Below are positions 29,512 through 40,379 of a stretch of DNA of 64,000 bases, piece after piece. The notes under the pieces are model-generated. The model saw nothing but the letters and a program-made list of their open reading frames with translations. It did no database searches and was not told the DNA's origin. Both the position numbers and the translations under genes were made by a program. The stretch's first letter is position 1, and the number at the start of each line of letters is the position of its first letter. Source of the stretch: Crateriforma conspicua (lineage in GTDB: Bacteria; Planctomycetota; Planctomycetia; Pirellulales; Pirellulaceae); assembly GCF_007752935.1 (NCBI RefSeq), contig NZ_CP036319.1, forward strand, positions 6,809,155 to 6,873,154. The letters run 5' to 3'.

Positions 29512-30723
29512 GTGAACACATTCAGTAAAATCCACTCAAGGCCATCCTCTGTGACATCACATCCATTCGTACGCCTGGGTGGATTATTGATGCTTGTCTG
29601 CCTTGGATTGTTCGCCCGATCGGTCGCCGATGAGCCTTATCCCAAAAGTCCAATCATTGAACGACTTCAGTTTGATTGGACAACGCACCGTCGTGCCGCA
29701 CAGGGAAGTGACAACTTTCAATTGACCTGGGCGCAGGATGGTCACCTGTATGGGGCTTGGGGCGACGGCGGAGGCTTCGGCGGATCCAATTCCGAGGGTC
29801 GCGTCGGATTGGGCGTCGCCAGAATCGAAGGCACCGCCCGTGAGTTTCGAGGCACCAATATTTGGGGAGGAGCCGACGCCCAAAACCCCGCCCAGTTCGA
29901 TGGCAAAAGCTGGGGAATGATCGGCGTTGGCGACCAGCTTCACATGTGGGTTGTTCCCGATAAACCACCGGGCAAAGATTACCGAAATCATTACGAGTTC
30001 ATTCGCCTGGCAAGTTCTCGTGACTTCGGTGCCACATGGAACAAAGCCGGTTGGAAATTCACCTCTTTCGACGGCCTGACCATACCAACTTTCCTGAACT
30101 TTGGACGTGCAAACTGGGGCGTCCCTGAATCGTTTGGCGACTATGTTTACAGCTATTTCATTCGGCCAAGTGATCCCAAAATACAACAACAGGGAAACGA
30201 CGCCGCCGGATTGATCGTCCATCACCCAGGGACGATTTACCTTGCCCGCGTCGCCACGGAACAACTTCAATCAGGACCAGATCGCGATCGCTTCGAGTTC
30301 TTTGCCGGGCTGAGCCCTAACGACCAGCCCAAGTGGGGCTCCATTGACGAAAAACGCCCTGTCTTTCACGATTCAAATGGAGTCGGATGGTGCATGAGTG
30401 CGTGTTACCATCCTGGATTTCAGCGAGTCCTGATCAGCACGGAACACGGTGAAAGCAAAGCGGGCTTACTAGGAATTTTTGACGCACCCGCACCCTGGGG
30501 GCCCTGGACGACCGTGGAGTATTACCGTCCCGGCAGACCGTTCGGTGCGCAGCGACCGGGAAGCGAATGGCCGTGGGAGAACAACGTGTTCTTCTTCGCA
30601 TTCCCAACGAAATGGTTCGACGGTTTAGACTTCACCGCGAACTTCACTGGCGCTGGCATGGGAAAAGACAACGATTCGTTCAACACGGTCAGCGGTCGAT
30701 TCGTTCGAAAAATCCGTCGATAG
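29512..30723 (+). CDS. Secreted DUF4185-like beta-propeller protein (GTG start)
   Basis: A 403-residue protein. The GTG at 29512 is chosen because GGAGG at 29502-29506 lies five bases before it; the frame otherwise begins with TTG at 29500. The leader covers about residues 22-39. The body has propeller blades with Trp/Gly-rich strands such as NFQLTWAQDGHLYGAWGDGGG, QLHMWVVPD and GVGWCMSACYHPGF, resembling DUF4185 proteins, whose function is not known. A relation to GH43-like propellers is possible. It probably forms a unit with the beta-helix gene upstream and ends 71 bp before the convergent sulfatase. Confidence 0.72.
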   Translation: MNTFSKIHSRPSSVTSHPFVRLGGLLMLVCLGLFARSVADEPYPKSPIIERLQFDWTTHRRAAQGSDNFQLTWAQDGHLYGAWGDGGGFGGSNSEGRVGLGVARIEGTAREFRGTNIWGGADAQNPAQFDGKSWGMIGVGDQLHMWVVPDKPPGKDYRNHYEFIRLASSRDFGATWNKAGWKFTSFDGLTIPTFLNFGRANWGVPESFGDYVYSYFIRPSDPKIQQQGNDAAGLIVHHPGTIYLARVATEQLQSGPDRDRFEFFAGLSPNDQPKWGSIDEKRPVFHDSNGVGWCMSACYHPGFQRVLISTEHGESKAGLLGIFDAPAPWGPWTTVEYYRPGRPFGAQRPGSEWPWENNVFFFAFPTKWFDGLDFTANFTGAGMGKDNDSFNTVSGRFVRKIRR

Positions 30724-30793
30724 CACAGGGTTGGCCGCCGCAGTGAACCGTGCCGCTTGGGTGATGCGGTCGTATGCTGCAAACGTCCTGCAA

Positions 30794-32215
30794 TCACTGC
30801 GCAAATAGATTCGGCGTCTTTGGATACGTTGGCCGGACCTTGGTGTTTTTGTCGAGTGCCCCCGGTGGGACCGGCGGGCACTGATTTAACAGATGCTCCA
30901 GTTCCTTGCGGACATTCGCCGCTTCACCGCTGATGGCGGAACCAAGGTCGTTCGATTCGTCCAAATCCACCGGAATTTGGTAATAGCGTCCATCACGATA
31001 CAACTTGTATTGTGCCGTTCTGGCATACTGCCCTGGATTCTTCTTCCAATAGCATTGATAGTGGCACAGAACCCACTCGCGAAGATTCCCAGGCTGGCCA
31101 TTGAGTTGGGGGAAAAAACTTCGCCCATCGATCGGGTCATCAGCGGACATTTGGCGGCCCGCAACGTCCGATAGAGTCGCATAGAAATCAGTGAAGTCGA
31201 CCAGGTCAGACAACACGCTTCCCTTCGGCGTGTGCCCTTTCCACCGAGCAACCAGCGGAACGTGCGTCCCATTGTCTTTCATTCCCGCTTTGCCACCTTG
31301 AATCTCGGTGCCATTCCATCGTGACCGGATGCTTGTGTTGGTACCGTTGTCCGCCGTGAATAGGATGATGGTTTCTTCGCCCAAGCCCAGCGAATCAACC
31401 TTGTCGGCGATTCGACCGATCAGCTTGTCCATGTATTGGACCATGGCGACAAAGTTCGCCTTGCGGGCTTTGGCCCCCTTCGGTGCCTTGTTCAATGCAT
31501 GTGTGATTGCCTGGTCACCCACCGTATCCGGCGTGGGAACAAACGGGTCGTGGACCAGAACCATCGGGTAATAAACAAAGAATGGTTTATCACGATTGCG
31601 TTGCACAAAATCGCAAACGAAATCAGTCAACAAATCCGGCCCATACTTGCCGGCGTTTTCTGCCTTCGTAATGAAATTGCCGTTGTGTTCCAGTGGCGGG
31701 TCCCAGAAACGTTCGCCACCGTCACCGGCTTTGCCGCGGGTGACCTGCCACAGCAATGATTCGTGAAAGCCGGCATTCATCGGTCGCGTGGAATCTTGGT
31801 TGCCTGGCAACGAGTTGTACAGACCATTCAGCTGCCATTTCCCCGCGATTGCCGTTTGGTAACCAGCGTCTTGCATCATGTGGCCAAAGGTTCGTTCATC
31901 GGGATGCAAGTAGCCGAAGTGCGTGTAATTCCGAAAACCATACTTCCCCGTCATGATTTTGACACGTGACGGAGTACAGATCGGTGTGGAATAGCAGTGT
32001 TCGAAACGAATGCCCTGCGCGGCCAATCGATTGATGTTGGGCGTTTCGTAGTCTTCACCGCCGTAGCACCCGAAGCATTCCCAACTGACATCGTCGGCCA
32101 TGATCAGAATCACGTTGGGACGGTCATCCGCTCCAACCTGCCAAGGGAAAAACAACACACAGGCGACGACGGCTAAACGAAGCTTCGGGTACACGCGGCT
32201 TTCCACTTTCATCAC
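30794..32215 (-). CDS. S1 family sulfatase (CTPSR)
   Basis: A 473-residue exported sulfatase: leader residues 12-29, D41-D42 in MADDVSWECFGCYGG, modified Cys C80 in CTPSR, GKWQLNG (Gln in place of the common His after Trp), FTADNGTN as late metal motif and GGKAGMKDNGTHVPL. It resembles the S1 group found beside rhamnosidases and arylsulfatases in planctomycetes. It is divergent from the GH106-like gene with 546 bp between ATGs; the AraC-type element at 32416 faces the other way. Confidence 0.92.
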   Translation of the reverse strand: MMKVESRVYPKLRLAVVACVLFFPWQVGADDRPNVILIMADDVSWECFGCYGGEDYETPNINRLAAQGIRFEHCYSTPICTPSRVKIMTGKYGFRNYTHFGYLHPDERTFGHMMQDAGYQTAIAGKWQLNGLYNSLPGNQDSTRPMNAGFHESLLWQVTRGKAGDGGERFWDPPLEHNGNFITKAENAGKYGPDLLTDFVCDFVQRNRDKPFFVYYPMVLVHDPFVPTPDTVGDQAITHALNKAPKGAKARKANFVAMVQYMDKLIGRIADKVDSLGLGEETIILFTADNGTNTSIRSRWNGTEIQGGKAGMKDNGTHVPLVARWKGHTPKGSVLSDLVDFTDFYATLSDVAGRQMSADDPIDGRSFFPQLNGQPGNLREWVLCHYQCYWKKNPGQYARTAQYKLYRDGRYYQIPVDLDESNDLGSAISGEAANVRKELEHLLNQCPPVPPGALDKNTKVRPTYPKTPNLFAQ

Positions 32216-32761
32216 GCGGCGAAAACAAACGCTAAAGCGACTGGGAATACGTCTTTCGGCAGCCGCAAAAGGCGACGCACAAGATAGCCCAAAAGCGACG
32301 AACGAATGCGCGGCGTCCGGATCACTTTGCGAAGTCCCGCATGAACGTCAGCTAAGAATTGACTTGGAAAACTGTCGTGTTTGCAGACTGCCCGACTCGC
32401 GATTGACGGCGAACGATTGTGCTATTCCTTGGCTCGATCGTGAAGGTTTCGGCTCTTCGTCGGACCTACGATGCGCTCCCATCTCGGCGGACGCTTGTTG
32501 AAGAAATCCTCGTTGCCGGCGGGTGATTGATGGAAACACAACGCCTTGATCTGCGCCAGTCATGGCTGGTCTCGGAGCCTCGCGAACTGCGGCAAAATAG
32601 TGGTTGCGAACATTTGACACGGGGCCCGCGACCTGTTGCGTCACGCCAAATGCTCGATTGCCCGCATGTGTCGAAACGACTGGCGACAAGAATTCAAGAC
32701 CAACCGCAATTTGCAGTCCAACGGAACCGACTTGAAATCTCAGCGGTTTAGGAATCGATTG
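32216..32761. other. Divergent intergenic region, 32216-32761
   Basis: Separates the sulfatase (minus) from the GH106-like gene (plus). It contains one copy of the four-fold AraC-type promoter element at 32416-32472. Transcription from its -10 box would give a leader of about 285 bases before ATG 32762. ORFs in the leader look accidental. Confidence 0.55.
32416..32472 (+). promoter_or_regulatory. AraC-type direct-repeat promoter element (copy C)
   Basis: Half-sites ATTGTGCTATTC (32416-32427) and ATCGTGAAGGTT (32437-32448) begin 21 bp apart; -10-like TACGAT lies at 32467-32472. Half-site 2 overlaps the expected -35 position. It faces the GH106-like gene and matches the copies at 36498, 40470 and 48062. 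Confidence 0.72.
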
Positions 32762-35700
32762 ATGAACAAATCACGTTCGTTGTCCACGTTGACCAACCCT
32801 CCGGCCGTATGGCACCGATGTTGGCAAGCATTCACCAAGCATTTGGTCGGGTGCGTACTGACTACGATTCTGGTCGCCGCGATCCCGGTTTCCGCCACTG
32901 CACAACCGAAGAATTTGTCGCAAGATTTCCGTACACCGCCGTGGGAATCGCGACCACAGACATGGTTTCACTTGATTGGTGGAAACGTCGATCGACAAGC
33001 GTTGACGAAAGATCTAAACGCGGTGGCTTCGGCTGGACTCCGTGGCATCCAATTGTTTCATGGCAGAGGCAGAGCTTGGCCGGGCGTGGAGCCGCAAATT
33101 CAGACGCTCAGCCCAACATGGGATTCATTGGTGGGGCACGTTGCGGATGATTGCCAACGATTGAACTTGAAATTCACGATGCAGAATTGTCCTGGCTGGG
33201 CCATGTCCGGCGGTCCATGGATCACGCCCGATAACGCGATGCGGCATCTTGTGTTCAGCCGGGTGAATGTTTCGGGTGGAGAACGCCTGTCGTTCGATCT
33301 GGCCATTCCGCAACCCAGTAACGAAGATTGGCGTGATTACCGTGACATCGCCGTACTCGCATTTCCGACGCCCGACGGAGACGCCGATCAACCACTGATT
33401 CCATCCAAGATCACTAGCAGTTTGCCCGAGGCGGATTGGTCGAAGTTGATGCAGGGAGACGACGTCAAGATCCAAATTCCAGCGGATTCACCGGATCACT
33501 GGGTCGAGTTCAAGTTTGATCAACCGGTCACGCTACGATCGATTCAGCTGCCTCCAACGGAACACTTGATGAAACGGATGATGTTCGATCCGGATTCATC
33601 CATATCGATCTCCGCTAAACAGGACGCCGGTTGGAAACCACTGGTCACACACCAAGTACCACGAGGAAACTGGCAGGATCGCCAACCCGAGCACCACTAT
33701 GTTTTGTCTGTCCCCGATGCGAAGACCACGCGTTATCGAATGACGTTCCTTAACGGTCGACCGATGGAGATTTCGCACCTGCGTCTGTCGTCAGGGGCAC
33801 GCACCCACGATTGGCCGGCCCAAGCGGGATATGCGCTTCGCAGTCTTGAGCGAACCACACCGGCCCAACAATCCACCCAAGCATGGATCGACTTGAAAGA
33901 TGTAGTCGATGTTTCGGCGATGATGGATTCGTCTGGACAGTTGACTTGGGAACCGCCCGCCGGAGTTTGGACCATTGTTCGGTTCGGTCACGTCAATACT
34001 GGGGTAAAGAACAAGCCGGCGCCACCCGAGGCGACCGGATTCGAATGCAACAAGCTTTCGCCCAGGGGAGCCGAACAACACTTTGCCGGTTACATCGGCC
34101 GGTTATCCAGACCCGGCGGCGCGGCAGACCATGGTCGCTTGCAAGGCATGCTGATCGATAGCTGGGAGTGCTACACACAAACGTGGACGCCCGCCATGGA
34201 GGACGAGTTTCAAAAGCGTCGTGGCTATTCCCTGCGTAGCTGGCTTCCCGCCCTGGGCGGCTGGGTCGTGGAAGATCACACCACCAGCGAGAAGTTTCTT
34301 CGCGATTGGCGGGCGACCATCAGTGACCTGATTGTCGAAAACTACTACGGCCGAATGGCTGAACTGGGCAAACAACACGGCTTGGAACTTTCATTCGAAA
34401 CCGCCGTGGGTGACGTCTCGCCGGGCGACATTCTGGAGTATATCAAATCGGCCGACATTCCAATGTGCGAGGTTTGGAAGCCGAATGATCCGCACATCGG
34501 TGGATTGGAAACCAAACCGATTGCACCAACAGCATCGGCGGCGCACATCTATGGCAAACCGCGTGTCGCATGCGAAACGTTCACGTCCGCGCCGATGAAC
34601 TGGCGTGAGCACCCGTTTTCTCTTAAAAACGTCGCCGATCGAACGTTCGCGGCCGGCGTCACCCATTTGGTCTTCCATACCTACACGCATAATCCGCTCG
34701 AACGCGTGCCGGGAACATCGTTCGGCAGCACGATTGGAACGCCGTTCCTGCGTGGTCAAACCTGGTGGCCACACATGCCACTGTTCACGGATTACCTTGC
34801 TCGTTGCCAGCACATGCTGGAACAAGGCCATCCCGTTGCCGACGTGCTGTGGTACCTGGGCGATGACGTTGATCACAAACCCAGACAGGATTCGCCGTTC
34901 CCCGGCGGCTACCATTTCGACTATGTCAATCAAGACGCGTTGCTGAATCGGCTGGCAGTGGATGAAGGCGAACTGGTCATTCCCGAAGGCACGCGATGGA
35001 AGGTGCTTTGGTTGGCCCCGCAGCAGTGTCGACGTTTGACACCGCAAACACTCCAGCGAATCAAAGAACTGCTTCACGCTGGGGCAACGGTCATTGGACC
35101 GGCAGCCATCATGAATCCGTCACACAGTGGTGGCGATCAAGCGGACGGGCGGTTCCGTCGACAGGTTGGAGAGCTTTGGGGCGATGCAGATCGGCATCAA
35201 GGCGATCGCAGGATTGGCCGTGGCCGTTTGTTGTGGGGCATGCCGCTGGCACAAGCCCTCCAAAGAATCGACATACCGCCTGACGTGCACGGAACACTGT
35301 CACAGCGATGGTGTCACCGTCGCGTCGGCGATGTCGACATCTACTTTGTCATTGGAAGTCGCACACAAGCAGTCGATGCGACTCTGGAGTTTCGCGCCAA
35401 AGGCAAGCCCGAGTTTTGGAACCCGATCGATGGCCATCGCATGGCCGCCCCGATGTACCACCGGACGAAAAATGGCACCGCGATTCCGATCCGCCTGCCA
35501 GCCGCCGGTTCCACCTTTGTGGTCTTTCGTCCTAAATCATCGTCGGGCGTACCGATCCAGCGTCTTTCGCGCAATTCCGACGTCTTGCTTGACGCGACCG
35601 ACACCGCGCGCATCGACGACACACCGGGCTACCCCGCGTTTGGAATCGACCGCTATGGAATCACACAACCATGGGTTCTGCCACTGTCCCCCACGATTGA

Positions 35701-36319
35701 ATTCGATCTCACCGGCGAACATTTGATCGCCTATCAAAACGGAAAGTATCGAATCGATCGAGCCAAAGGGTCGGCGCAGACGGTGGACATCATCGATGCG
35801 AATACGATTCCTTTGGACGGCACCTGGCAACTTCAGTTTCCCAATGGATGGGACACCCCTGATCAATTGACTCTGCAAGGACCACGGCCTTGGTCCGAGT
35901 TGGACGCCCCAGCGGTTCGTCATTTCTCCGGCACCGCGACCTACAAGACGACATTCTCACTGGACGCGAAACCCGGCGATCAGCGGTTTCAGTTGGACCT
36001 AGGACGCGTCGGAAACATTGCGTCCATCGAAGTAAACGGAATCCATGCAGGCACACTTTGGTCGGCACCCTACCGACTTGATATTTCCGACCAAGTTCAG
36101 CCTGGCGAAAACACTTTATCGATCCAGGTGACTAGCACTTGGCACAATCGATTGGCATTTGATTCCGGTCAACAACCCGAGCAACGGAAGACATGGACCA
36201 TCGGCCCGCCGCCCATCGATTCGCCACTCGAATTTTCGGGTCTCAGCAACGACGTCCGATTGAACATCGGCCAGGTCGTTCGGATTACCAACGCGTCAAA
36301 GCCACCTTCACTCGATTGA
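32762..36319 (+). CDS. GH106-like alpha-L-rhamnosidase-type enzyme
   Basis: A large exported glycosidase of 1185 aa from ATG 32762; the open frame before this (from 32636) lacks leader features. The leader ends near residue 48. The N-terminal half has the blocks typical of GH106-like proteins: WFHLIGGNVDRQALTKDL, GLRGIQLFHGRG and FTMQNCPGWAMSGGPW, then a TIM barrel with DSWECYTQTW (about 463) and FHTYTHNPLERVPG. The C-terminus (about 1010-1180) is a GH2-type sugar-binding beta-sandwich (GTWQLQFP, SGTATYKTTF, LDLGRVGNIASIEVNG). GH106 enzymes release L-rhamnose from pectin and ulvan-type glycans; catalytic residues were not assigned here. The regulatory element at 32416 links it to the AraC set. 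Confidence 0.85.
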   Translation: MNKSRSLSTLTNPPAVWHRCWQAFTKHLVGCVLTTILVAAIPVSATAQPKNLSQDFRTPPWESRPQTWFHLIGGNVDRQALTKDLNAVASAGLRGIQLFHGRGRAWPGVEPQIQTLSPTWDSLVGHVADDCQRLNLKFTMQNCPGWAMSGGPWITPDNAMRHLVFSRVNVSGGERLSFDLAIPQPSNEDWRDYRDIAVLAFPTPDGDADQPLIPSKITSSLPEADWSKLMQGDDVKIQIPADSPDHWVEFKFDQPVTLRSIQLPPTEHLMKRMMFDPDSSISISAKQDAGWKPLVTHQVPRGNWQDRQPEHHYVLSVPDAKTTRYRMTFLNGRPMEISHLRLSSGARTHDWPAQAGYALRSLERTTPAQQSTQAWIDLKDVVDVSAMMDSSGQLTWEPPAGVWTIVRFGHVNTGVKNKPAPPEATGFECNKLSPRGAEQHFAGYIGRLSRPGGAADHGRLQGMLIDSWECYTQTWTPAMEDEFQKRRGYSLRSWLPALGGWVVEDHTTSEKFLRDWRATISDLIVENYYGRMAELGKQHGLELSFETAVGDVSPGDILEYIKSADIPMCEVWKPNDPHIGGLETKPIAPTASAAHIYGKPRVACETFTSAPMNWREHPFSLKNVADRTFAAGVTHLVFHTYTHNPLERVPGTSFGSTIGTPFLRGQTWWPHMPLFTDYLARCQHMLEQGHPVADVLWYLGDDVDHKPRQDSPFPGGYHFDYVNQDALLNRLAVDEGELVIPEGTRWKVLWLAPQQCRRLTPQTLQRIKELLHAGATVIGPAAIMNPSHSGGDQADGRFRRQVGELWGDADRHQGDRRIGRGRLLWGMPLAQALQRIDIPPDVHGTLSQRWCHRRVGDVDIYFVIGSRTQAVDATLEFRAKGKPEFWNPIDGHRMAAPMYHRTKNGTAIPIRLPAAGSTFVVFRPKSSSGVPIQRLSRNSDVLLDATDTARIDDTPGYPAFGIDRYGITQPWVLPLSPTIEFDLTGEHLIAYQNGKYRIDRAKGSAQTVDIIDANTIPLDGTWQLQFPNGWDTPDQLTLQGPRPWSELDAPAVRHFSGTATYKTTFSLDAKPGDQRFQLDLGRVGNIASIEVNGIHAGTLWSAPYRLDISDQVQPGENTLSIQVTSTWHNRLAFDSGQQPEQRKTWTIGPPPIDSPLEFSGLSNDVRLNIGQVVRITNASKPPSLD

Positions 36320-36644
36320 GGTTGCAGATCCCCGCCCGTCCGCACTCCGGTACTCGATCACACGCCCACCAAAAATCGCAAAGATTGGCTGGTTCAAACC
36401 CAACAGACGATGACTCTATTGCGATCGCGACGGCACCGTGACCGGGGCAAATGCAACGTGCCCCCATCGGGTATGTTAAAAGGCCGCTGTTGGAACGATC
36501 GTGCTAGTGCGAGAAACAATCGTCATGGTTTCACCGATCGAACACGCATAGACTCCCTCGCCCGCGGTACAACCGGCGGGCATCCGCTTTCGCATTTTCG
36601 CGTTCGTTTGATCACCCATTCCCCCAATGTTAGGCGAGACCCCA
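36320..36644. other. Intergenic region, 36320-36644
   Basis: Follows the GH106-like gene and precedes the aldehyde dehydrogenase. Its 3' half holds copy D of the AraC-type element (36498-36554). The remainder shows nothing recognisable. Confidence 0.5.
36498..36554 (+). promoter_or_regulatory. AraC-type direct-repeat promoter element (copy D)
   Basis: Half-sites ATCGTGCTAGTG (36498-36509) and ATCGTCATGGTT (36519-36530), 21 bp apart, with -10 box TAGACT at 36549-36554, exactly the geometry of copy A. The predicted start would be about 85 bases before ATG 36645, and the element should drive the dehydrogenase/aldolase pair. Confidence 0.75.
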
Positions 36645-38135
36645 ATGAGTGTGACGCTTCAGTTGAATCTGCTTCCCGAAGTCGAAGCATTCTTGGACCA
36701 GAGTCCGCTGGCAAGTTTTGTGGGAGGGAAAAATTTCCCCAATGCGGACGGAAATCTGGTGGCAACCATCGATCCCGGTTCGGGCCAACAGATTGCGGAG
36801 ATCCATGACCTGAGTGAAGCGGAAATTGATCGCGCCGTCGAAATCGCCGATGCAGCGTTCCCCGCGTGGGCCGCATTGCCACAACAAGAACGCAGCAGCA
36901 TTCTGTTGAAGTTGGCCGATGCGGTTGAGCAACGAAAGTCGATCATTGCCCAGATCGAATCGCTGGACGCCGGAAAGATCGAAGCTCAAGCGGCCGGCGA
37001 TGTCCAAAACTTCGTCGATACACTGCGTTACTTCGTTGAACTTTCCGGCAAAGTCGAAAAACGCACGAAGCTGGATGTCGAGGGACATGAAGCTTGGACG
37101 GTGAAGCAACCGTGGGGCGCTTGTGCGTTTATCTTCCCGTGGAACTTTCCTTTCTTGTTGATCGGCTGGGGAATTTCGCCTGCTCTTGCCGCAGGCAACA
37201 CGGTGGTCATCAAGCCGGCCGAAGACACATCGCTGTCGGCCATCTATCTGGCGCAACTGGCAAAGGAAGTCAGCGTACCCGATGGCGTGATCAATGTGGT
37301 CACCGGTCGAGGCGCAACCGCGGGTTCGGCGTTGTCCAACAACAAACAGATCAAACGAATGTCTTTCACCGGGTCACCGGAGGTCGGACGATTGGTCGGC
37401 GAAGCATGTGGACGCAATCTCGTCCCGGTTAAGCTGGAATTGGGTGGCAAAGGTGCGGCCCTGGTCTTTGACGATGTCGATGTCAAAGCCACCGCCAAGG
37501 CATTGGTGGGCGCGATCACCTTTCATACCGGGCAAGTCTGTTGTGACGCGACACGCTGGCTGGTTCATCAAGACATCTATGACGAATTTGTCGCTCATTG
37601 CCGAGACCTGATGCAGAACGTGAAGATCGGTCACCCGCTGGATCCCGAAAGCCAAATGGGACCGGTGGTCAATCCAAAGCAATGCCAGCGGGTGCTCGGT
37701 TATCAGGCCAAGGGCAAAGCCGAGGGTGCCGAATGCTTGGTGGGTGGTGGCCCGGCAAAGGTCGATGGCTATGAAGGCAACTACGTCAACCCGACGCTGC
37801 TCGCAGGATCACTGGACAACGTCGCAGCACGAGAGGAAATCTTCGGGCCGGTCGCCTATGTGACCGCGTTCGAAACCGAAGAAGACGCGATCGCAATGGC
37901 CAACGACACCGATTACGGCTTGGCCAACAGCGTATGGACCAACGACAAAGATCGTGCCGATCGTGTGGCGGAGTCCATGGTCGCCGGGAACAGCTGGATC
38001 AATGCTCACAATGTGTTTGTCCACGGCGTGCCCTATGGCGGCATCAACAAAAGCGGCATGGGCGGCGGCGTATTGTCAGTCGAAACTCTGATGGATTACT
38101 ACCGCAGCACGTCGGTGGTCCGTCCTTTGGCCTGA
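36645..38135 (+). CDS. NAD(P)-dependent aldehyde dehydrogenase
   Basis: Cytoplasmic oxidation of an aldehyde to an acid. The 496-residue protein has the ALDH superfamily landmarks: FPWNFPFLL with the active-site Asn (about 164), the [10 protein letters not shown] nucleotide loop (about 240), [10 protein letters not shown] with the general-base Glu (about 265) and [10 protein letters not shown] with the catalytic Cys (about 298). It is paired with the class II aldolase (58 bp gap) and has its own AraC-type promoter element. In rhamnose or fucose catabolism an aldolase of that class yields lactaldehyde, so lactaldehyde oxidation is a reasonable guess. An ATG at 36627 is an alternative start. 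Confidence 0.92.
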   Translation: MSVTLQLNLLPEVEAFLDQSPLASFVGGKNFPNADGNLVATIDPGSGQQIAEIHDLSEAEIDRAVEIADAAFPAWAALPQQERSSILLKLADAVEQRKSIIAQIESLDAGKIEAQAAGDVQNFVDTLRYFVELSGKVEKRTKLDVEGHEAWTVKQPWGACAFIFPWNFPFLLIGWGISPALAAGNTVVIKPAEDTSLSAIYLAQLAKEVSVPDGVINVVTGRGATAGSALSNNKQIKRMSFTGSPEVGRLVGEACGRNLVPVKLELGGKGAALVFDDVDVKATAKALVGAITFHTGQVCCDATRWLVHQDIYDEFVAHCRDLMQNVKIGHPLDPESQMGPVVNPKQCQRVLGYQAKGKAEGAECLVGGGPAKVDGYEGNYVNPTLLAGSLDNVAAREEIFGPVAYVTAFETEEDAIAMANDTDYGLANSVWTNDKDRADRVAESMVAGNSWINAHNVFVHGVPYGGINKSGMGGGVLSVETLMDYYRSTSVVRPLA

Positions 38136-38193
38136 TCAGCCGCGTCGGACGGTTCGGTTGACCGGTGAAGTTCACAAGTGGATTGATATTGAA

Positions 38194-39486
38194 ATGACCA
38201 ACAAGCGAAACACGCTTCACCCGCGTGATGAAATCATGCGAACGATGGATCGTATTTATCGTTACCGCATGACGACCACATCAGGCGGCAATCTATCCAT
38301 CCGCGACTCCGCCGGTGACATTTGGATTTCGCCGGCCCGTGTGGACAAAGGCAACTTGAATCGCCGTGACATCGTGTGCGTTCACGCAGACGGGACCGCC
38401 GATGGCTTGCATCCACCATCCAGTGAGTTTCCCTTTCACAAAGCGATCTATGAAGCACGTCCCGACATCCGGGCGATCGTGCATGCTCATCCCGTCGCGT
38501 TGGTCGCATTCAGCATTTGTCGCCAGTCACCCGACACACGCCTGTTTCACCAAGCTCACTCGGTGTGTGGGAAAGTGGGATTTGCGCCCTATGCGTGCCC
38601 GGGAAGCGAAGCTTTGGGCGTGAGCATTGCGGACACGTTTTCCAAGGGCTGCGACAGCGTGATCCTTGAAAACCACGGTGTCGTCGTCGGCGGAAGCGAT
38701 CTTGCACGTGCGTTCGAACGATTCGAGGCGTTTGAATTCGCCGGCAAGACGCTGATTAAAGCCAACCAGCTGAGCCCCGTGCGATTCCTGGACGAGGACC
38801 AACTGAGGCAGGCGGCTGATCGCTGCGTCAATTTTGATTCTTACGATCCGGACCAGGCAACCGCTGGCGAACTGGAGCTTCGCAAGCAGCTTTGCGATTT
38901 TGTGCGTCGTGGTTGCCGCCAGCGACTGCTGATCAGTACCGAAGGCAGCTTTTCTGCGCGTGTCGACGCCGATTCTTTCCTGATCACTCCCACGCAAAAG
39001 GACCGTGAACAATTACACGCCGATGATTTGGTACTGGTTCGCGGCAACCAGCGCGAAGCCGGTAAATTAGCCAGCCGTGCCGCTCGTGCACACCAAGCGA
39101 TTTACGATAAACATCCGCACGTGCAGGCGATCGTGTTCGCCCATCCCGTGAATGCGACGGCGTTCAGCGTGACCGAAACCCCACTGGACGTTCGCACCAT
39201 TCCCGAAAGCTATGTTTTTCTGCGTGATGTGCGACGGGTACCGTACGGCGTTCAGTACCGGGACGACGGCAGTATTGCCGATTACGTGTGTCGATCCAAC
39301 CCTGCCGCGGTTTTACAGAATGACGGCGTGGTGGTAACAGGATCGACCGTGCTGGACACGTTCGACCGGTTGGAAGTTTTGGAATCCACCGCCGAAGCCG
39401 TGATCAACGCCGGTGCCATCGGAAACGTGTCGGTCATGTCCGGTGATGTGATCGACGAACTATGCACCGCGTTCAACCTGAAATGA
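38194..39486 (+). CDS. Tandem class II aldolase/adducin protein, second domain degenerate
   Basis: A 430-residue protein made of two class II aldolase (FucA/RhaD/AraD-like) domains. Domain 1 (about 10-190) keeps the active site: SSE with E78, zinc ligands H97 and H99 (HAHP) and H161 (ENHG). Domain 2 (about 228-415) has the same fold but lost them: AlaSerArg replaces Ser-Ser-Glu near 295, FAHP near 315-318 lacks the first His, and QNDG near 375-378 has Asp in place of His. Single-domain enzymes are about 215 aa. ATG 38194 is preferred over TTG 38158. Likely reactions are retro-aldol cleavage of L-rhamnulose- or L-fuculose-1-phosphate, or a 4-epimerase step; not decidable here. Confidence 0.88.
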   Translation: MTNKRNTLHPRDEIMRTMDRIYRYRMTTTSGGNLSIRDSAGDIWISPARVDKGNLNRRDIVCVHADGTADGLHPPSSEFPFHKAIYEARPDIRAIVHAHPVALVAFSICRQSPDTRLFHQAHSVCGKVGFAPYACPGSEALGVSIADTFSKGCDSVILENHGVVVGGSDLARAFERFEAFEFAGKTLIKANQLSPVRFLDEDQLRQAADRCVNFDSYDPDQATAGELELRKQLCDFVRRGCRQRLLISTEGSFSARVDADSFLITPTQKDREQLHADDLVLVRGNQREAGKLASRAARAHQAIYDKHPHVQAIVFAHPVNATAFSVTETPLDVRTIPESYVFLRDVRRVPYGVQYRDDGSIADYVCRSNPAAVLQNDGVVVTGSTVLDTFDRLEVLESTAEAVINAGAIGNVSVMSGDVIDELCTAFNLK

Positions 39487-39518
39487 ACAACCGATCAATA
39501 CAGGTCGTCCCGTGCCAA

Positions 39519-40379
39519 TCAGCGGTGGCGTTTGCGGTACTCGCGTGGTGATTCACCGTTCGCTTTGCGAAACTGGCGGCTGAAGTAGTTGCTGTCAGAA
39601 AACCCCACCTCAAATGCGATGTCCGTGATGCTGTTGTCTGTGTTCCGCAGCAACCGACTGGCTTCTTCGATCCGTAGTCCAATCAGGTAGTTGATGGGGG
39701 AGGTTCCCATCGCGGACTCAAACATTCGGATGTAGTTCGTCCGAGACATTCCAGAAATATTGACCAGCATTTCAAGTGTGATCGGATGGGCGATATGGCG
39801 TCTCATGTGCGAGATCGTTTCGCCGACGCGAATGAGTGACTTGCTGGATGGATTTCGCGTCTCGCTGTAGCAACGCGACAGAAAGGTCACCAATTCCAGC
39901 ATGGTCGCGATCGCCACGACCTCGAATCCCGGTCGCCTTGCGGCAAGTTCGCTGTCTAGCTTGTCGACCAACTGCATTGTGTCGACGATCTCCGCCGGGC
40001 TCAGCTGCAGACGACTGGTAAATTTGTGCCGGCTACGCCAAGCGGGCTCCAGCGTAAACAACGCGTGATAGCCGGAAAGCGATTGCAAATCGCCAAGCGA
40101 CAACGGCAACTCACTTGGGGTGAACAGAATGTTGATCAAACTCAATTGATCCATATTCAAATAGTCATGCGGCCGGTCGCCGCCAATGACAAACGTGTCG
40201 CCCGCTTTCAGGTCGTAGCTGTCTTCCCCCGTGATATGCACGCCTGCCCCTCCGGTGATGATCACGATTTCGGAGAACTCGTGGCAGTGCAATCCAAACG
40301 GTTCCTGAGGGTCGCGCCGCTCCACGACGATGGGAAAACCGTCGGCATGGAACCAGTCCTGCTTCTTTAGCACTTTCAT
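39519..40379 (-). CDS. AraC family transcriptional regulator (RhaS/RhaR-like)
   Basis: A 286-residue regulator from ATG 40379, with an N-terminal cupin sensor ([10 protein letters not shown] at 31-40, [14 protein letters not shown] at 61-73) and a C-terminal double helix-turn-helix (about 185-284) containing [19 protein letters not shown] and [20 protein letters not shown]. The layout matches rhamnose or arabinose activators. It is divergent from a sulfatase whose promoter carries one copy of the 21-bp-spaced direct-repeat element. Because this element occurs four times only around glycan genes in this half of the window, this protein is the natural candidate to bind it. Upstream start 40460 would add 27 residues without domain character. 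Confidence 0.92.
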   Translation of the reverse strand: MKVLKKQDWFHADGFPIVVERRDPQEPFGLHCHEFSEIVIITGGAGVHITGEDSYDLKAGDTFVIGGDRPHDYLNMDQLSLINILFTPSELPLSLGDLQSLSGYHALFTLEPAWRSRHKFTSRLQLSPAEIVDTMQLVDKLDSELAARRPGFEVVAIATMLELVTFLSRCYSETRNPSSKSLIRVGETISHMRRHIAHPITLEMLVNISGMSRTNYIRMFESAMGTSPINYLIGLRIEEASRLLRNTDNSITDIAFEVGFSDSNYFSRQFRKANGESPREYRKRHR

